DNA of 8,970 nucleotides from the NCBI GenBank assembly GCA_025965495.1, contig JAOPWW010000276.1, forward strand, positions 1 through 8,970. Direction: 5' to 3'. The position numbers and the translations under genes were made by a program. Below are positions 6,419-8,970 of this stretch, one piece after another; positions within the stretch are counted from its first letter, which is position 1, and every line of letters starts with the position of its first letter. The stretch comes from Frankiales bacterium (GTDB lineage Bacteria > Actinomycetota > Actinomycetes > Mycobacteriales > SCTD01). The notes beneath the pieces were generated by a model. It ran no database searches, was not told the DNA's origin, and was given only the letters and a program-made list of their open reading frames with translations.

Positions 6419-7156
6419 CTAGCGCTTCTTGTGCAGGTCCCGCAGCAGGGAGTCGCCGAGGTTCTTGGTCTCCCGGCGGTTGAGCTCCGCCCCGGCGAGC
6501 GCCCCTGCCAGGAACGGCGCCAGCGTGGAGACGTTCCGGCCGAGCCGCCGCACCAGCCGGGCGCGCAGCTGCTGGCGGGCGGCCGTGCCGAGGACGGCCC
6601 CGAGGGTCGGCGGACCGCCGGTGATGTCGAGCCCTCGCTTGCCCGCCCAGGACTGCAGGTAGGCGGCCCCGACCTGGGGGGCGCTGCCCGTCGGGGTGCG
6701 GCCGTAGACGACGTGCAGCTCGGCGACGAGCTTGAGCTCGACCGCGACGACCGCCACGGTCTCGGCCACGAGCTGGACGGGCGCGGCCAGCAACGACGGC
6801 GGAGCGAGCGACTCCGCCGAGGCGAGGGCGCCGCCGGCCGCGCCGATGGCGGCCGTCGTGCGGGACGCCTGCGCGACCAGGGCGTCGGCGAGCGCGTCCC
6901 CGGACAGCCCGCCGTGGTGCTCGCGCAGGGTCACCAGGTCGCGCACGGGCAGGTGCGGTGCCATCCCGCTGACGACGTCGGTGAGGTACGCCCCGGAGGC
7001 GACCGCGCGGGCGCCGGCGCTGCGCAGGCCGCCCGCGAGGGCCCGGGTCAGGCGGGTGAGCAGCCGCGCCCGGGAGCGGGTGTCCAGGCCCTCTTCGGAC
7101 AGCTGTCCGACGAGGACGCCGAGCTCCTCGCGGGGGACCAGCTCACCGCCGCTCAT
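6419..7156 (-). CDS. Hydrophobic EcsC-like protein
   Basis: 245 residues from ATG 7156. The N-terminal 95 residues are mostly charged and helical (for example R-S-R-A-R-L-L-T-R-L-T-R-A-L). Residues about 98-150 form a long Ala/Val/Leu-rich stretch (A-A-I-G-A-A-G-G-A-L-A-S, then V-Q-L-V-A-E-T-V-A-V-V-A-V-E-L-K-L-V-A-E) that could be one or two membrane-associated helices. A second apolar patch lies at 211-224, followed by E-L-N-R-R-E-T-K-N-L-G and a basic K-K-R end. The pattern of a hydrophobic core, a Y-G motif and an R-R-x-x-T-K tail reminds me of EcsC-family proteins, whose role is poorly known, but this is a weak match. Its ATG overlaps the TGA of the DUF4864 gene (ATGA) and it lacks a good SD, so it probably depends on translational coupling. 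Confidence 0.7.
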   Translation of the reverse strand: MSGGELVPREELGVLVGQLSEEGLDTRSRARLLTRLTRALAGGLRSAGARAVASGAYLTDVVSGMAPHLPVRDLVTLREHHGGLSGDALADALVAQASRTTAAIGAAGGALASAESLAPPSLLAAPVQLVAETVAVVAVELKLVAELHVVYGRTPTGSAPQVGAAYLQSWAGKRGLDITGGPPTLGAVLGTAARQQLRARLVRRLGRNVSTLAPFLAGALAGAELNRRETKNLGDSLLRDLHKKR

Positions 7157-7566
7157 CCGCGGTCCGGGTGGCGCACCACGCCGTCGGTCATCCAGCAGCC
7201 GGCGTACGGCGCGTCGGTCTGCCGACCGAGGACCCACGTGTAGCCCTCGGTCCGGTCGTCCGCCGTCACCACCAGCACCTCCACCTGCGCCTGCCCGCGG
7301 TCCTCCTGGACCGGCCCGAGCTGCACGGCGCGGTGGCCGAGCAGACCGCGGTAGGCCTCGTTGCGCAGCATGCCTGCGAAGCGGGCGAGCGGGCCGGTCG
7401 CCTCCCGGTTGCCCGGGGAGGCGAACTCCCACGCCGCCACGAGCCCCTCGCCGTAGCCGTCGACGTCGTCGTGCGGCTCGCGCTGGAGCCCGGCGAGCTG
7501 CGCCAGGACGACGTCGGCAGGGTCGAGCGCGGGCGAGGGCAGGACGGCGGGCGACGGCGACGTCAT
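7153..7566 (-). CDS. DUF4864 protein
   Basis: 137 residues, no signal peptide, no membrane segment. The family signature is clear: D-V-V-L-A-Q-L-A-G-L-Q (18-28), F-A-S-P-G-N-R-E-A-T-G-P-L-A-R-F (48-63), Y-R-G-L-L-G-H-R (72-79) and C-W-M-T-D-G-V (124-130). DUF4864 proteins occur in actinobacteria, cyanobacteria and plants and, to my knowledge, have no assigned function. The size fits a single small fold, perhaps NTF2-like, which is a guess. ATG 7566 is 5 bases after the DUF4193 stop; an AAGGAG lies 14 bases before it, a long spacing. GTG 7581 overlaps that AAGGAG and is less likely. The 3' end overlaps the next gene by 4 bases. Confidence 0.85.
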   Translation of the reverse strand: MTSPSPAVLPSPALDPADVVLAQLAGLQREPHDDVDGYGEGLVAAWEFASPGNREATGPLARFAGMLRNEAYRGLLGHRAVQLGPVQEDRGQAQVEVLVVTADDRTEGYTWVLGRQTDAPYAGCWMTDGVVRHPDRG

Positions 7567-7571
7567 GGCGG

Positions 7572-7868
7572 CTAGTCGCACTCCTTGCAGATGAGCGTGC
7601 CGTTCGTGTCGGACGCGAGCTGGCTGCGGTGGTGGACCAGGAAGCAGGACGAGCAGGTGAACTCGTCGCTCTGCTTCGGCAGGACGCGCACCGTCAGCTC
7701 CTCGCCGGACAGGTCGGCGCCCGGGAGCTCGAGGGCCTCGTTCAGGTCGGCCTCGTCGACGTCGACGCTGCTGGACTGCGCCTCCGCCCGGCGGGCCTTG
7801 AGCTCCTCGAGGCTGTCCTCGGGCTCGTCGGCGTCGGAGCGGCGGGGCTGGTCGTAGTCGGTGGCCAT
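7572..7868 (-). CDS. DUF4193 zinc-ribbon protein
   Basis: 98 residues starting M-A-T-D-Y-D, the usual opening of actinobacterial DUF4193 proteins of about this length. An acidic N-terminal half (S-L-E-E-L-K-A-R-R, then V-D-V-D-E-A-D) leads to the conserved L-E-L-P-G-A-D-L-S-G-E-E-L-T-V-R-V (47-62) and a zinc ribbon with two Cys-x-x-Cys knuckles, Cys72/Cys75 and Cys94/Cys97, around C-F-L-V-H-H-R-S-Q-L. Metal binding is inferred from the knuckles; the role is unknown, and a small transcription- or RNA-polymerase-associated factor is one option. AGAGG lies 8 bases before ATG 7868. It is the first gene of a tight three-gene operon with DUF4864 and the EcsC-like protein, and its upstream region holds the 25-bp repeats. 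Confidence 0.93.
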   Translation of the reverse strand: MATDYDQPRRSDADEPEDSLEELKARRAEAQSSSVDVDEADLNEALELPGADLSGEELTVRVLPKQSDEFTCSSCFLVHHRSQLASDTNGTLICKECD

Positions 7869-7888
7869 GGGGCGGGCCTCTCAGTCTG

Positions 7889-7972
7889 GTCGTGCGTAGG
7901 AGCGGAGCGAGTCAATGCGGACAGGAGCGGAGCGAGTCGGTGGTGACAGGAGCGGAGCGGGTCGTCGTGCGT
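7889..7972. repeat. Three-unit 25-bp tandem repeat
   Basis: The 16-mer AGGAGCGGAGCGAGTC starts at 7898, 7923 and 7948, exactly 25 bases apart; the third copy has one change (GGGTC). Each is followed by a variable 9-mer. The 9-mer GTCGTGCGT both precedes the first unit (7889-7897) and ends the third (7964-7972). The array lies 21 bases upstream of the DUF4193 start, in its promoter or leader. It could be a set of protein sites on similar helix faces (25 bp is close to 2.4 turns) or a slippage product. No protein is known to me for it. Confidence 0.8.
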
Positions 7973-7980
7973 CCGCGTCG

Positions 7981-8024
7981 GCGGGCTGCACAACGCGAGG
8001 GGGCGCCGCGTTGTGCCCGCCCGC
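7981..8024. promoter_or_regulatory. Long palindrome in the divergent spacer
   Basis: GCACAACGCG (7988-7997) pairs perfectly with CGCGTTGTGC (8007-8016) across a 9-base loop, and GCGGGC (7981-7986) pairs with GCCCGC (8019-8024) outside, with a 1/2-base internal loop: 16 pairs in all. A partial third GTTGTG half-site follows at 8068-8073. It sits about 110 bases from both divergent starts, so it is not a terminator for either gene. A shared operator or a small mobile/REP-like palindrome are both possible. Confidence 0.6.
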
Positions 8025-8126
8025 GACAGGGGGTCTGGAGCGGGCGAGCGCCGAGGGTAGCGGCCGGGTTGTGGGCGGACGCCTACCCCCCGGGTGACGT
8101 CGCGCACCTCGGGGTACGGCGCGGCC

Positions 8127-8970
8127 ATGACGACCTTCGGCTACTTCCTGTCCAGCGAGGAGCAGGCGCCTCGCGCCCTCGTCGAGAACGCCGTGCGGGC
8201 CGAGGCGGCCGGCTTCGAGACGCTCTGGATCAGCGACCACTACCACCCGTGGCTCGACGCCCAGGGGCAGGCGCCGTTCGTCTGGTCGGTCCTCGGGGCG
8301 ATCGCCGCCCGCACCGAGCGGGTCCGCTGCTACACGGCGGTCACCTGCCCGACGGTCCGCATCCACCCGGCGGTCCTGGCCCAGGCCGCGGCGACGACGC
8401 AGGTCCTGTTCGAGGGGCGGTTCGGCCTCGGCGTCGGGACCGGTGAGGCGCTCAACGAGCACGTGTTCGGCGACGCCTGGCCGACGGCCGAGGTGCGGAT
8501 GGAGATGCTCGAGGAGGCGGTCGACGTCATGCGTCAGCTCTGGGCGGGCGACGTCGTGCGCCACCGCGGCACCCACTACACGGTCGACACCGCGAGGCTC
8601 TACAGCGTGCCGGAGCAGCCGGTCCCGGTGCTGGTGAGCGGCTTCGGGCCCAAGGCGACCGAGCTGGCGGCGAAGATCGGGGACGGGTACATGAACGTCG
8701 AGCCGGCCGCCGAGCTGGTCGAGCTGTACCGCAGCAAGGGCGGGACCGGCCCGACCCACGCCGGCGTCAAGGTCTGCTGGTCCGACGACGTCGCGAGGGC
8801 TCGCGAGACCGTCCACCGGCTGTGGCCGCACCAGGCCGTCCCGGGCGAGCACATGCAGGTGCTGACCAGCCCGCAGCACTTCGCCCAGGTCTCGAGCGTC
8901 GTCACCGAGGACATGGCCGTCGACGCCGTCGGCGCCGTCGGGAACCGGGTCGAGGACTTCGTCGAGGGGA
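8127..8970 (+). CDS. F420-dependent LLM oxidoreductase, FGD-like (3' end missing)
   Basis: 281 residues from ATG 8127 are seen and the frame is open at the right edge; the family is about 315-335 long, so some 35-50 residues are missing. The protein aligns by eye along its length with F420-dependent glucose-6-phosphate dehydrogenase: S-D-H-Y-H-P-W (36-42, catalytic-type His38), T-P/C-P-T-x-R-x-x-P-A-V-x-A-Q (73-86), G-V-G-T-G-E-A-L-N-E (102-111, Glu107 matching FGD Glu109), M-R-Q-L-W-A-G-D (135-142) and the Y-S-V-P-E region (159-163). It should be a soluble TIM-barrel enzyme using F420. The lysine that binds the G6P phosphate in FGD (Lys198, in S-G-K-G-E) falls in N-V-E-P-A-A-E here, so another substrate is likely. 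The SD is weak (GGGGTA, distant). It is transcribed divergently from the DUF4193 operon. Confidence 0.9.
   Translation, partial: MTTFGYFLSSEEQAPRALVENAVRAEAAGFETLWISDHYHPWLDAQGQAPFVWSVLGAIAARTERVRCYTAVTCPTVRIHPAVLAQAAATTQVLFEGRFGLGVGTGEALNEHVFGDAWPTAEVRMEMLEEAVDVMRQLWAGDVVRHRGTHYTVDTARLYSVPEQPVPVLVSGFGPKATELAAKIGDGYMNVEPAAELVELYRSKGGTGPTHAGVKVCWSDDVARARETVHRLWPHQAVPGEHMQVLTSPQHFAQVSSVVTEDMAVDAVGAVGNRVEDFVEG

Noticed and set aside
3360..6422. A 1020-residue plus-strand open frame opposite the propeller gene
   Set aside because: Val/Ala/Gly/Arg-rich low-complexity translation; the minus strand has a signal peptide, SD and Asp boxes.
7910..7915. TTGACT on the minus strand as a -35 box for the DUF4193 operon
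   Set aside because: It is a good -35 match and well placed, but no acceptable -10 hexamer lies 16-19 bases downstream (CGACCA/GACCAG), so I did not call a promoter.
7889..8024. CRISPR array or attachment site
   Set aside because: Units of 25 bp with 9-bp variable parts, only three copies and no cas or integrase gene; not a CRISPR or att structure.
7881..8879. A 332-residue minus-strand open frame across the LLM oxidoreductase and the repeats
   Set aside because: It is antisense to a well-recognised enzyme; its C-terminal end merely translates the 25-bp repeats.

Overview
This window comes from a very GC-rich (about 73-75% by eye) bacterial chromosome, almost certainly an actinomycete (Actinomycetota). 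The support is a DUF4193 protein, a family I know only from actinobacteria, an F420-type luciferase-like oxidoreductase, an MSMEG_6728-type domain, strong G/C third-position bias and several GTG starts. I see no mobile element, tRNA, rRNA or CRISPR array. Genes cover nearly everything; no gene-free stretch exceeds about 260 bases.

Left part, plus strand (1-3237). The last 99 residues of an amidase-signature enzyme enter from the left edge. A short gap with a 12-bp palindrome follows, then an alpha/beta hydrolase carrying an N-terminal SCP2 sterol-carrier-like domain. Seventeen bases later starts the most unusual gene of the window: an MSMEG_6728 (endonuclease V/Pyr_excise-like) domain fused to a RecQ-like helicase whose ATPase motifs are eroded but whose four-cysteine zinc site is kept with RecQ spacing. 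A strong hairpin at 3272-3303 ends this group and can also serve the convergent gene beyond it.

Middle part, minus strand (3324-7868). Read in transcription order from the right, three small genes lie head to tail: DUF4193 (zinc-ribbon protein), DUF4864, and a hydrophobic EcsC-like protein. They are separated by 5 nt and by a 4-nt ATGA overlap, so they look like one translationally coupled operon. After a 242-bp spacer comes a large secreted beta-propeller protein of the BNR/Asp-box type with a signal peptide. Its leader holds two overlapping inverted repeats and a hairpin just before the ribosome binding site.

Right part (7869-8970). The spacer between the divergent DUF4193 operon and the right-hand gene carries a three-unit 25-bp tandem repeat and a long imperfect palindrome. 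The right-hand gene is a 3'-truncated F420-dependent glucose-6-phosphate-dehydrogenase-like LLM oxidoreductase.

No clear defence or biosynthetic system is visible. The best candidate for undescribed biology is the nuclease-like/pseudo-RecQ fusion. Second are the DUF4193-DUF4864-EcsC-like operon and the repeats in its control region.
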